Assembly (NCBI GenBank): GCA_902598735.1
Contig: CACKCM010000006.1
Coordinates: 1-64,000, forward strand
DNA from: an uncultured Pelagibacteraceae bacterium
GTDB taxonomy: Bacteria; Pseudomonadota; Alphaproteobacteria; Pelagibacterales; Pelagibacteraceae
Direction: 5' to 3'
DNA length: 64,000 nt
Made by a program: the position numbers and the translations under genes. Every line of letters starts with the position of its first letter. The first letter of the stretch is position 1. The notes below the pieces were generated by a model that was not told the DNA's origin, searched no databases, and saw only the letters and a list, made by a program, of their open reading frames with translations. Of this stretch, positions 36,077 through 45,031 are shown piece after piece.

Positions 36077-37525
36077 ATGGCTACAAATAAAACAGTCTTT
36101 TTTTTAATAGGTATATTATTAATTGTTTTAGGCGCTTCTATGTTAGCACCCTACTTGCTTCAAGTAATTTTTAAAGAGGGCAGTCACAGCTTTGTCGCAG
36201 CATCCTTTGTTACAATGTTTATTGGAATACTTTTCATTTTAGCTAATCTAGAAAAAGAATTTAAATTAAATTTAAGACAAACATTTCTTTTTTCATCTTT
36301 AGCATGGGTTATGGTAGCAGCTTTTGGAAGTTTACCGTTTTTACTATCGTCTCAAGATTTTAGTTTTAGTGAAGCATTTTTTGAAAGCATGTCAGGAATT
36401 ACAACTACTGGGGCAACAATCATTGCAGATTTAGACAATAGTCCAAAAAGTATTCTTTTGTGGAGAGCGATCATGCAGTGGCTTGGAGGAATTGGAATAG
36501 TAGTGATGGCGATAACAATTTTACCACTTTTAAAAGTTGGAGGAATGCAACTTTTCAAAATGGAAGGACCTGATAGTACTGAAAAAATTCTTCCCCGTAC
36601 TGCTGAAGTTGCAACAATTATAATATCTACATATGTTGTTCTTACTGTAATATGTGGCTTATTCTATTGGATATTTGGTATGACAGTTTTCGATAGCATA
36701 AGTCATGCAATGACAACAATCGCAACTGGTGGATTTTCAACACATAATGATTCTATTGGTTTTTTCAAAAGTTCAAATATTGAAATAGTCGCAAGTGTTT
36801 TTATAATATTAGGCAGTATACCTTTCATATCATACTTGAAATTTACTCAAGGTAATAAAAAGGTTTTTTTTCAGGATGTTCAAATTAAAGGTTTAATTTA
36901 CTTACTTTTTATTTCGATCATTATAATGTTTATCTATCTCTTATTTATTAATTACGAAAGTAATTTATCAGATAAAATTAGAATTTCTTCATTTAATGTA
37001 ATTTCAATATTATCTGGAACAGGTTATGTTACTGATGATTTTGGATTATGGGGAAAATTTTCTCTAATTTTTTTCTTGCTTTTAATGTTTATTGGTGGAT
37101 GTGCGGGATCAACAGCTTGTGGAATTAAAATATTTAGATTACAAATGTTATTAATATTTTTGAAAAATCAAATAAAGAAAATTGTTTCTCCAAATAGTGT
37201 GATTATTACTAAATACAATAATCAAAAAATATCTGATAATTTTATCAACTCTGTAATTATATTTATTTTTACTTTTTTATTCATTTTTTTAATAATAGCC
37301 ATGCTTTTATCAATTAGTGGTCTAGATTTTATTACATCTATTTCAGGAGCAGCAAGTTCAATTTCAAATGTTGGTCCTGGCTTAGGAGATATTATTGGTC
37401 CAAATGGAAATTATAAAGATATTCCTGATGTTTCAAAATGGATTTTATCCGTTGGAATGTTGTTAGGGCGATTAGAACTTTTCGCAGTTTTAGTTTTATT
37501 CTTTCCATCATTTTGGAGAAATTAA
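36077..37525 (+). CDS. trkH: Trk-type potassium uptake protein, TrkH subunit
   Basis: TrkH forms the K+ channel-like pore of the Trk system in the inner membrane. The 482-residue protein has about ten hydrophobic helices. The four pore loops are visible as SGITTTGATI, IATGGFSTHND, LSGTGYVTDDFG and SNVGPGLG, each with the conserved Gly of the selectivity filter. No TrkA gene is adjacent. It is followed three bases later by an AmpG-like transporter. Confidence 0.94.
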   Translation: MATNKTVFFLIGILLIVLGASMLAPYLLQVIFKEGSHSFVAASFVTMFIGILFILANLEKEFKLNLRQTFLFSSLAWVMVAAFGSLPFLLSSQDFSFSEAFFESMSGITTTGATIIADLDNSPKSILLWRAIMQWLGGIGIVVMAITILPLLKVGGMQLFKMEGPDSTEKILPRTAEVATIIISTYVVLTVICGLFYWIFGMTVFDSISHAMTTIATGGFSTHNDSIGFFKSSNIEIVASVFIILGSIPFISYLKFTQGNKKVFFQDVQIKGLIYLLFISIIIMFIYLLFINYESNLSDKIRISSFNVISILSGTGYVTDDFGLWGKFSLIFFLLLMFIGGCAGSTACGIKIFRLQMLLIFLKNQIKKIVSPNSVIITKYNNQKISDNFINSVIIFIFTFLFIFLIIAMLLSISGLDFITSISGAASSISNVGPGLGDIIGPNGNYKDIPDVSKWILSVGMLLGRLELFAVLVLFFPSFWRN

Positions 37526-37528
37526 GTT

Positions 37529-38902
37529 ATGAAAATATATAAAAAACAGTCTTTATCAGAAACTTTCAAGGTTTATTTCGACAAAAGAATGATTAAAATT
37601 TTACTACTTGGTGCAATAAGTGGGTTTCCTTGGGTTATAATTGGAAGTAGTTTAAGTCTTTGGCTTAAAGAGGATGGTTTGAGCAGAAGTACAATTGGTT
37701 GGGCAGGGTTAATATTTGCAGTATATGCATTTAATTATCTTTGGGCTCCAATTATAGATAGAATAAGAATACCTTGGCTAACAAATAAATTAGGTCACCG
37801 GCGTGGTTGGATCATTACCATGCAAATTTTAATTTTAATCTGTTTAGTTTGTTGGAGTTTAATTAATCCGACTACTAATTTAACGTTAATAATTAGTATT
37901 GGTCTAATTATTGCAATCGCTTCAGCAACCCAAGATATTACTGTTGATGCTTTAAGAATTGAACAAATAGGCGAGAACGAGGGAAAGTCCATGCAAGCCG
38001 GAGCAGCAATGGCGGTAGTTGGTTGGTGGACTGGTTATAAATTAGGTGGTGTTATAGCTTTAAATGCAGCCGAGTTCTTTGAACAAACAGGTTTTGAAAA
38101 CTACTGGCAGATAACTTTTTTAGTTTTGGGAATAATAATAATCGCATTCAATATTGGTCTTATGTTTGTTAATGAACCTCAACCGATTGACAGGACAGAA
38201 AAGCAGAGACTGACAGATAGAATGATTGAAGATAAGTTAGGTGTATCGAATTTCTTTACTAAAATAGCTGCTTGGTTAACCGGAACGATAATAGGACCTG
38301 TAATAAGTTTTTTTAAAAAAAATGGTTTTAATATTGCTATAGCAATTTTGGGCTTTGTCTTCTTATTTAAAATTGGAGAAGCTTTTTTAGGTAGAATGTC
38401 TGTTATTTTTTATAAAGAAATAGGTTTTACGAAAACAGATATCGCTCTCTATTCTAAAGGTCTTGGTTGGATTACAACTGTAATATTTACATTACTTGGT
38501 GGGTTATTTGCTATTCGCTCAGGGGTTATTAAGGCAATGTTTTTGTCTGGAATACTGATGGCTTCTACAAATCTATTATTTTCTTTACTAGCCTGGTTTG
38601 GCAAGTCTGAATTATTATTTGCTATAGCAGTTATATTTGATGATATGGCCGCAGCCTTCGCAACAGTTGCATTTGTTGCTTTTATTTCAATGCTTGTAGA
38701 TAGAACTTACACAGCTACTCAATATGCACTTCTTGCTTCTATTGGAACAGCAGGAAGAACTACCCTTGCAGCATCCTCAGGGGCTTTAGTTGATTGGTTG
38801 AATGGAGATTGGGGAATATTTTTCATTATCACTGCAGTAATGGTAATACCGTCACTAATATTTCTTTATATGATTAAAGACAAACTTAAATTAAATGAAT
38901 AA
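37529..38902 (+). CDS. MFS transporter, AmpG-like (PAT family)
   Basis: A 457-residue membrane protein with 12-14 hydrophobic helices in the major facilitator superfamily. The loop GHRRGWIITMQ and the segment ATQDITVDALRIEQI are features of AmpG/PAT proteins. Such proteins import muropeptides (AmpG) or acetyl-CoA-type compounds (SLC33), so a cell-wall recycling role is possible but not certain. It ends eight bases into the NlpC/P60 gene on the same strand. This coupling with a cell-wall hydrolase supports the muropeptide idea. Confidence 0.88.
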   Translation: MKIYKKQSLSETFKVYFDKRMIKILLLGAISGFPWVIIGSSLSLWLKEDGLSRSTIGWAGLIFAVYAFNYLWAPIIDRIRIPWLTNKLGHRRGWIITMQILILICLVCWSLINPTTNLTLIISIGLIIAIASATQDITVDALRIEQIGENEGKSMQAGAAMAVVGWWTGYKLGGVIALNAAEFFEQTGFENYWQITFLVLGIIIIAFNIGLMFVNEPQPIDRTEKQRLTDRMIEDKLGVSNFFTKIAAWLTGTIIGPVISFFKKNGFNIAIAILGFVFLFKIGEAFLGRMSVIFYKEIGFTKTDIALYSKGLGWITTVIFTLLGGLFAIRSGVIKAMFLSGILMASTNLLFSLLAWFGKSELLFAIAVIFDDMAAAFATVAFVAFISMLVDRTYTATQYALLASIGTAGRTTLAASSGALVDWLNGDWGIFFIITAVMVIPSLIFLYMIKDKLKLNE

Positions 38903-39635
38903 ATATTTTACAAATAATTTTGCCGTAACAAACCTTCATAAAAAACCTTCGACCAAATCTGAAATTGTAACGCAAATGATTTATGGAGATAGTTTTGCAG
39001 TATCTAAAAGAAGTAAAAACTGGCTTAAAATTCAGATTAAAGAGGATAGCTACAAGGGTTATATTCAAAATAAAAATTTTTCGTTTGTGTTAAAACCAAC
39101 GCACAAAGTAAATATATTAAAATCTAAAATTTACAAGTTTCCAAATAAAAGAAAAAAAATAAATGAATTACCTTTTGGCTCTAAAATTAAAGCTATAGAG
39201 ATTAGAAAAAAATTTTTTAGATTTTCAGAAGGATGGATTAGTAAAAATGACTTGAAACCTATTGCCTATAAAGAAAATAACCCTTTTAGAAAAATTTTAA
39301 TTTTTAAAAATATTAAATACAAATGGGGCGGAAAAACATTTAAAGGAATAGATTGCTCAGCCTTAATACAAATCTTTTTAAATTTTAATAATAAATTTTG
39401 TCCAAGAGATGCCAAAGATCAGGTCAAATTTTTTAAAAAAAATATAGAACTTAATAAAATTAAGAAAAATGACATAATTTATTGGAAGGGTCACGTTGCA
39501 ATAGCTCTTTCAAATAAAAAACTTATTCATGCTTATGGCCCTATGAAAAAAACAGTAGTTATGGGAATTAATCAAACAATTAAAAGAATTGAAGAAACTG
39601 CTAAATTAAAAGTGATTGGAATTAAGAGGCTATAA
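38895..39635 (+). CDS. NlpC/P60 family cysteine peptidase with SH3-like domains
   Basis: A 246-residue protein with two SH3b-like regions (about 5-65 and 70-125) and a C-terminal NlpC/P60 domain. The catalytic Cys154 lies in FKGIDCSALIQ, with His200 in WKGHVAIALS and His212 nearby in LIHAYG. This is the dipeptidyl-peptidase VI-like arrangement that cleaves D-Glu-DAP bonds in wall peptides. No signal peptide is seen, so it probably acts in the cytoplasm on recycled muropeptides. It overlaps the AmpG-like gene by eight bases, fitting a recycling unit. Confidence 0.9.
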   Translation: MNKYFTNNFAVTNLHKKPSTKSEIVTQMIYGDSFAVSKRSKNWLKIQIKEDSYKGYIQNKNFSFVLKPTHKVNILKSKIYKFPNKRKKINELPFGSKIKAIEIRKKFFRFSEGWISKNDLKPIAYKENNPFRKILIFKNIKYKWGGKTFKGIDCSALIQIFLNFNNKFCPRDAKDQVKFFKKNIELNKIKKNDIIYWKGHVAIALSNKKLIHAYGPMKKTVVMGINQTIKRIEETAKLKVIGIKRL

Positions 39636-39672
39636 AAAGCAAAGGCAGCTTCAGTCTCCCTCCACTGCCCTT
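39634..39672 (-). terminator. candidate intrinsic terminator downstream of tRNA-Ser
   Basis: On the minus strand AAGGGCAG (39672-39665) pairs, with one bulged base, to CTGCCTT (39648-39642) around a 16-base loop, followed by TGCTTTTT (39641-39634). It lies about 65 bases after the CCA end of tRNA-Ser. It is an unusually G+C-rich structure for this region, and the purine-rich loop with GGAGGGAGA could also mark a small RNA. Confidence 0.5.
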
Positions 39673-39737
39673 ATAAATAAAGTAAATGATTCGACTTAAT
39701 AATTTAAGACTCTTATTAGTTGAGTGTGGATATATAA

Positions 39738-39827
39738 TGGCGGAGAGAGAGGGATTCGAACCCTCGAAACGGTTTCCCGTTTACACGCTTTCCAAGCGTG
39801 CGCCTTAAACCACTCGGCCACCTCTCC
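39738..39827 (-). tRNA. tRNA-Ser (anticodon GGA), CCA encoded
   Basis: The minus strand gives GGAGAGG at the 5' end pairing with TCTCTCC, then discriminator G and CCA. The anticodon stem CACGC/GCGTG encloses TTGGAAA, giving anticodon GGA. A long variable arm (ACGGGAAACCGT) marks a class II tRNA, as expected for serine. The T loop TTCGAAT and D loop are canonical. The total is 90 bases. Confidence 0.96.
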
Positions 39828-39874
39828 CAGATACTTATCTCTTTTTTTTTATAGCATATGGTCTATAAAATAAT

Positions 39875-40915
39875 ATGGATAATTTAGTTGTATTAAATAA
39901 TGAAAAAATTTCAAAAAAAAACAACAAATTTTATTGCAGAAATTTTAATTTTAAAATTCTCCCCGAAGGTTTAAATAAGTTTTTTAATGTTCAGTATATA
40001 GCTAGAAAATCTAATAATGATGAACACCATGAGCTAAATTTGAACGAAGTGAAAATTGCTTCTAATATAATTCAATTTATTTACTATGTAATATCAACTT
40101 TTAAAAAAAAGAATACGAAATATTATATAATCACAATTACTCCCTACACCTTTTTAGCATTCTTATTTTTAATATTATTTAGAAAAAAAGTTTTTGTATA
40201 TCTTATAAGTAATGGATATGAAGAATGGAAATTCATTTTAGGCTCCTGGTCAGTTTGGATTTATCATTTAATGTACTCTATAGTTACTTCTAAAGCTACA
40301 GTCATCGCATTACATGAAAGACTTTATAAAAAAAAAAATGGTTATGTAATATCATCTTCAACTTTAAATGAAGAATGGCTTCAAAATATTAAGAAACCCA
40401 ACTTAAATAAAATCAAATTTCTAAATGTATCAAGGGTAAATCCTGAAAAAGGAATTTTTGAATTTCTCGAAATGTTTAAACAATTAAAAATAGATGCTGA
40501 AATTTCAATAGTAGGAAACATTAAAAATAAATCTTTACAAAATAAGTTTCAATCAATTATTCAAAATAGTCCTAATATAAAATTTCCAGGTTACATATCT
40601 GATCGTAAATTATTAATTGATACTTTTGATACGCATAATATTTTAATTCTACCATCATATACTGAAGGTCAACCATACGTAGTTGATGAGTCACTTGCTA
40701 GAAGACGCCCTGTGCTTATATTCGAAGATATAGAACATATCATTAAGGGAAGGAAAGGTATTTTTGTTTCAAAAAGAGATGTGATTTCCTTGACTGAAAA
40801 AATTAAATTTATAATGAATAATTATATTGATATTCAAAAAGAAATTCAGGAAAATAAATTTCCCTTAGAGAGAGATATGTTTAAACAAATTGCAAGTGTA
40901 ATTAATAAAAATTAG
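39875..40915 (+). CDS. glycosyltransferase family 4-like
   Basis: A 346-residue protein whose C-terminal half has the GT-B donor domain (FLNVSRVNPEKGIFEFLEM and ILILPSYTEGQPYVVDESLA, with the conserved Glu pair). The N-terminal half is divergent and has a hydrophobic patch (TPYTFLAFLFLILFRKK) that may touch the membrane. It converges with the epimerase gene over 14 bases. With the dehydrogenase/epimerase pair it likely builds a surface glycan, but its sugar is unknown. Confidence 0.83.
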   Translation: MDNLVVLNNEKISKKNNKFYCRNFNFKILPEGLNKFFNVQYIARKSNNDEHHELNLNEVKIASNIIQFIYYVISTFKKKNTKYYIITITPYTFLAFLFLILFRKKVFVYLISNGYEEWKFILGSWSVWIYHLMYSIVTSKATVIALHERLYKKKNGYVISSSTLNEEWLQNIKKPNLNKIKFLNVSRVNPEKGIFEFLEMFKQLKIDAEISIVGNIKNKSLQNKFQSIIQNSPNIKFPGYISDRKLLIDTFDTHNILILPSYTEGQPYVVDESLARRRPVLIFEDIEHIIKGRKGIFVSKRDVISLTEKIKFIMNNYIDIQKEIQENKFPLERDMFKQIASVINKN

Positions 40916-41819
40916 CTTTTTTTAAATTGCTGATTCCCTCTTTAATAGAAATTTTTGGTCTCCAATTAATATCTTTTTTTATTTTAGATATATTAGCTAG
41001 AGAATGTTTTGGTTCACCTGGTCTTAAAGGAACATATTTTTTTTTTCCACCAAATAATTTTGCGATAGAATTTATCGAAGTTTTTTTCCCAGATCCTAAA
41101 TTATATATTTTATTAACTAATTTACTTTTTATGATTTTTATGAAAGCTTCACTAAGATCATCCACATGTATAAAATCTCTTGTTTGCTTTCCATCACCTA
41201 CTACGGTTAATGGTTTTTTATTTTTCGTTTGTTTCAAAAAATTGCCTATAACCGCACTGTATTGTCCAGAAGTATTTAATCGCGGGCCATAAACATTAAA
41301 AAACCTCAAAGAAATATTTGGCATACCAAATGACAAAGCATAACTCATTACTATTTCCTCACCTATGAATTTTGTTGCTGCGTAAGGATGTTTGAGATCG
41401 ATTTTTTCTTTTTCTGAAGTTGGAAAACTTTTTGTATTTCCGTAACAGCTTGATGATGCAGCATAAATTAGTTTTTTAATTTTTGCCTTTTTTGCTGCCT
41501 GCACTACCTTAAGTGTCCCAATAGCATTATTAATAAAGTATTTTCTAGGATTTTTAATACTTGGAATAATCTCAGCAAGACCTGCTAAATGAAAAACATA
41601 ATCTGCACCTTTAAAATATTGATCTAAGTTTTTATTCTTAGAGATGTCTATTTTGAATATTTTTAAATTTTTTTTTTTGTGGTGAGATAAATTAGATTTC
41701 TTCCCAGATACAAAATTATCTAAAACAATCACTTTATGTCCAATCCTGATAAGGTGATCTGCTAAATTGCTGCCTATAAAACCTGCGCCTCCTGTGATGA
41801 TTGACTTTGAAAACTTCAC
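40902..41819 (-). CDS. NAD-dependent sugar epimerase (GalE/WbpP-like SDR)
   Basis: A 305-residue extended short-chain dehydrogenase with the NAD site TGGAGFIGS near residue 9 and the catalytic pair Tyr146 and Lys150 (HPYAATK), with Ser at SSSCYGN. The segments SLRFFNVYGPR and NLGSGKK are typical of the UDP-sugar 4-epimerase family. It lies 29 bases downstream of a UDP-sugar dehydrogenase on the same strand, so the two probably act on one nucleotide sugar. Substrate (UDP-GlcNAc, UDP-GlcNAcA or UDP-Glc) cannot be decided here. Confidence 0.9.
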   Translation of the reverse strand: MKFSKSIITGGAGFIGSNLADHLIRIGHKVIVLDNFVSGKKSNLSHHKKKNLKIFKIDISKNKNLDQYFKGADYVFHLAGLAEIIPSIKNPRKYFINNAIGTLKVVQAAKKAKIKKLIYAASSSCYGNTKSFPTSEKEKIDLKHPYAATKFIGEEIVMSYALSFGMPNISLRFFNVYGPRLNTSGQYSAVIGNFLKQTKNKKPLTVVGDGKQTRDFIHVDDLSEAFIKIIKSKLVNKIYNLGSGKKTSINSIAKLFGGKKKYVPLRPGEPKHSLANISKIKKDINWRPKISIKEGISNLKKANFY

Positions 41820-41848
41820 TTTGATTATAATTCCTTATTTTTTTATCT

Positions 41849-43162
41849 TTAAATCCATCCATTATCCCCAGATAAATGATAATTATTCTTTAAATTATAT
41901 TTTTTCCACGCTCCATCATGATCAATAATTAACCTGCAATTTTTTAAATACTTTTCTAAAATTTTTTTTGATATATTAAATTGTCTATGTTCAACAGTAA
42001 TTATTAGGCAATCAAAGTTTTGTAAATCTTTAGGAAAATTAAAAGTTTTTACTTTTACAGCTTTGTATATCTCTTTTTTAGTAAAATATGGATCAAATAA
42101 TCTTACTTTTAACTTTTTTTTCAACAGAGACTTAACTAAAGGAATGACTTTGGAAAGAACACTTACTTTTAAATCTCCTTTATAGGATAAACCAAGAATA
42201 CCAATTTTTTTCAAACCTTTACTTGCGATAGAATTCGCAATTGATTTACTCATTCCATCATCTGTTTTGATTGTTTCTCTTAGCAAGGAAAGCTTATTTA
42301 TATTTTTCACTTGAGATAAAATGTATCTGCTTGATAGAGGAATACAATATCCTCCTGCACCTATACCAGGATGAAAAGTTTCAACATTCCACTTAGTCCC
42401 GACAAGTTTCAGAACTTCTCTTATATTATCTTTTGGAAAAGCTAAAGAAAGTTGATTTGCTAAAGTAATATCCATATGTCTATAGGCATTCTCTACACTT
42501 TTTACCATTTCTGAAACTCTATAAGAACTTGCTACATGAAGTTTTTTACAAACAATAGACAGCACATCTTTTGCAACTTTCGTAGATTGTCTATCTGTAG
42601 ATCCATACACTCTGTCTAAATTTTCAAGATTCTTGCCACCTTCTATAAACCAGTCTCTTCTTGGGGCAATTGATAACAAAATATTCTTGCCAACAATCTT
42701 CTTTTTCTTTTTTAAAAAGGGGATAATTTTTTTATCAGAAACTTTGGGGGCTAGAGTCGACTCCACAATTATTATTGGAGGATTTTTAGGATTATAATTT
42801 ATTTTAGATATATTATTAAGAACATTAAGTAATGGTTTATAATAAGGTTTGCCATCTTTTTCTGTTGGAATTGCGATAAAATGTACTAGAAAATCTTCAG
42901 TTATAAGATTTTTATAATTAGACGTAGCTTTTAAAAAATTTGATTTTACTAATTTTTTAATATCGAACCCAAACCAATTTTCTAAATCAGCAAGAGGAAG
43001 GACTCCTGAATTAATTTTGTTAATTTTATCTTTATTGATATCGTAACCAACACATTTAACTTTTTTCTTAGCAAAATAAACCATCGTAGATAAACCAATA
43101 TAACCAGTACCCCAAACTGCTATTTTAAATTTTTTTGATTTTAGTAATTTTTGATAATTCAT
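41849..43162 (-). CDS. nucleotide-sugar dehydrogenase (UDP-HexNAc dehydrogenase-like)
   Basis: A 437-residue enzyme of the UDP-glucose/GDP-mannose dehydrogenase family that oxidises C6 of a UDP-sugar to a uronic acid with NAD. The Rossmann site is AVWGTGYIGLS (residues 15-25), the conserved VESTLAP is at 133-139, and the catalytic Cys273 is in GAGGYCIPL. The CIPL form resembles the UDP-N-acetylhexosamine branch (WecC, WbpA, TviB) more than UDP-glucose dehydrogenase (CFPKD). With the downstream epimerase this would give a UDP-hexosaminuronate, as in TviB/TviC. Confidence 0.9.
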   Translation of the reverse strand: MNYQKLLKSKKFKIAVWGTGYIGLSTMVYFAKKKVKCVGYDINKDKINKINSGVLPLADLENWFGFDIKKLVKSNFLKATSNYKNLITEDFLVHFIAIPTEKDGKPYYKPLLNVLNNISKINYNPKNPPIIIVESTLAPKVSDKKIIPFLKKKKKIVGKNILLSIAPRRDWFIEGGKNLENLDRVYGSTDRQSTKVAKDVLSIVCKKLHVASSYRVSEMVKSVENAYRHMDITLANQLSLAFPKDNIREVLKLVGTKWNVETFHPGIGAGGYCIPLSSRYILSQVKNINKLSLLRETIKTDDGMSKSIANSIASKGLKKIGILGLSYKGDLKVSVLSKVIPLVKSLLKKKLKVRLFDPYFTKKEIYKAVKVKTFNFPKDLQNFDCLIITVEHRQFNISKKILEKYLKNCRLIIDHDGAWKKYNLKNNYHLSGDNGWI

Positions 43163-43219
43163 TTTTATTAACTAATTAATTGATACATAAATATACATAT
43201 TTTTATAATTATTAAAGCC

Positions 43220-45031
43220 TTAATTATTTTCCTTATTAATTTTCAATACACCTATAAAAGCTTCTTGTGGTATCTCAACTTTTCCAAATTGCTTTGATCT
43301 AGCTTTACCTTTTTTTTGTTTTTCTAAAAGTTTTCTTTTTCTATCAGTAGCTCCACCACCATGAATTTTTGTCAAGACATCTTTTTTAAATCCTTTGATA
43401 GACTCTCTAGCAACTATTTTTCCACCAATCGCCGCCTGTACAGGTATCATAAAGTTATGTCTTGGAATTAAATCTTTTAATTTTTCACAGACTTGTCTTC
43501 CAGTTTTTTGAGCAAAGTCTTTATGAATAATCATTGCTAAAGCATCGACGGGCTCTGAGTTTACTAAAATTCCTAACTTAACTAGATCGCCTTCTCTATA
43601 ATCAGAGATTTCATAATCAAAGCTAGCATAACCACTCGAAACCGATTTTAATCTATCATTAAAGTCAAATACTACTTCATTAAGTGGTAAATCATATGAT
43701 ACTACTGCTCTGTTTCCAGAGTAAGATAGATTTGTTTGAACCCCTCTTTTATCTTGGCATATCTTCATGATTGAACCTAAGTACTCATCTGGAGTTATAA
43801 TAGTGGATTTAATCCAAGGTTCCTCAATTTTTTCAATCTGCGAGGGATCAGGCATGTTTGTCGGATTTTGTAAATCCAAAATTTTACTTGTAGTCGTATG
43901 AACTTTATAAATAACTCCTGGCGTAGTTGTTATTAAGCTTACATCAAATTCTCTTTCAAGCCTTTCTGTTATTATCTCAAGATGTAAAAGACCCAAGAAA
44001 CCACATCTAAACCCAAGACCTAAGGCACTTGAAGACTCAGGTTCATATGAAAAACTCGCGTCATTTAATTTAAGTTTGGCTAAACCATCTTTTAATTTTT
44101 GGTACTCTGAGCTATCAACTGGAAATAACCCACAAAATACAACTGGCTTACTCGGCTTAAATCCAGGTAAAGGATCATTAATTGGATTGTTAGCATCACA
44201 TATTGTGTCTCCAACTTTTGTTTCTGAAAGAGATTTTATACCTGTTATTATAAATCCAATTTCTCCTGAATTAAGTTCATCTATGTCGGTCGGTTTAGGT
44301 GTAAAGACTCCTACTTTTTCAATTAAATGCTCTTGGTTATTAGACATTAATTTTATCTTCATGCCTTTTTTTAATTTACCGTTAATTAAGCGAACTAGAA
44401 TAACTACTCCGAGATAACTATCATACCAACTGTCCACTAATAAACATTTGAGTTTTTCGTTAGAAATACCCTTTGGCGGGGGTAACTTATTTATTATTGC
44501 CTCTAAAATATCATCAATACCCTCACCAGTTTTACCTGAGCAAGGAATCGCATTTGTAGTTTCAATTCCAACTACGTCTTCTATTTCTTTTTTTGTTTTT
44601 TCTATATCTGAAGCAGGTAAATCTATTTTATTTAATACAGGTATTACCTCATGATTTATCTCAAGGGCTTGATATACGTTCGCCAAGGTTTGAGCTTCCA
44701 CTCCTTGGGTACTATCGACGATCAAAAGTGAGCCTTCGCATGCCGATAGTGATCTGCTTACCTCATATCCAAAATCCACGTGTCCAGGTGTATCGATTAT
44801 ATTAAGTTTATAACTTTGACCATCTTTACTTTTATAATCAAGTTTTACTGTTTGAGCCTTTATTGTAATACCTCGCTCTCTTTCTATATCCATTGAGTCT
44901 AAAACTTGTTGTTTCATCTCCCTGTCCGACAACCCTCCACACTTATGAATTATTCTATCTGCGATAGTAGATTTACCGTGATCAATATGCGCAATTATAG
45001 AAAAATTACGTATTCTTTTTATATCTGACAT
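43220..45031 (-). CDS. lepA: elongation factor 4 (LepA) GTPase
   Basis: EF4 is a ribosome-associated GTPase that acts in translation and 30S biogenesis. The 603-residue protein has G1 HIDHGKST (residues 15-22), the DTPGH motif, NKID, and the LepA C-terminal domain with [20 protein letters not shown]. The length is normal. It overlaps pheT by one base on the same strand. Confidence 0.98.
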   Translation of the reverse strand: MSDIKRIRNFSIIAHIDHGKSTIADRIIHKCGGLSDREMKQQVLDSMDIERERGITIKAQTVKLDYKSKDGQSYKLNIIDTPGHVDFGYEVSRSLSACEGSLLIVDSTQGVEAQTLANVYQALEINHEVIPVLNKIDLPASDIEKTKKEIEDVVGIETTNAIPCSGKTGEGIDDILEAIINKLPPPKGISNEKLKCLLVDSWYDSYLGVVILVRLINGKLKKGMKIKLMSNNQEHLIEKVGVFTPKPTDIDELNSGEIGFIITGIKSLSETKVGDTICDANNPINDPLPGFKPSKPVVFCGLFPVDSSEYQKLKDGLAKLKLNDASFSYEPESSSALGLGFRCGFLGLLHLEIITERLEREFDVSLITTTPGVIYKVHTTTSKILDLQNPTNMPDPSQIEKIEEPWIKSTIITPDEYLGSIMKICQDKRGVQTNLSYSGNRAVVSYDLPLNEVVFDFNDRLKSVSSGYASFDYEISDYREGDLVKLGILVNSEPVDALAMIIHKDFAQKTGRQVCEKLKDLIPRHNFMIPVQAAIGGKIVARESIKGFKKDVLTKIHGGGATDRKRKLLEKQKKGKARSKQFGKVEIPQEAFIGVLKINKENN

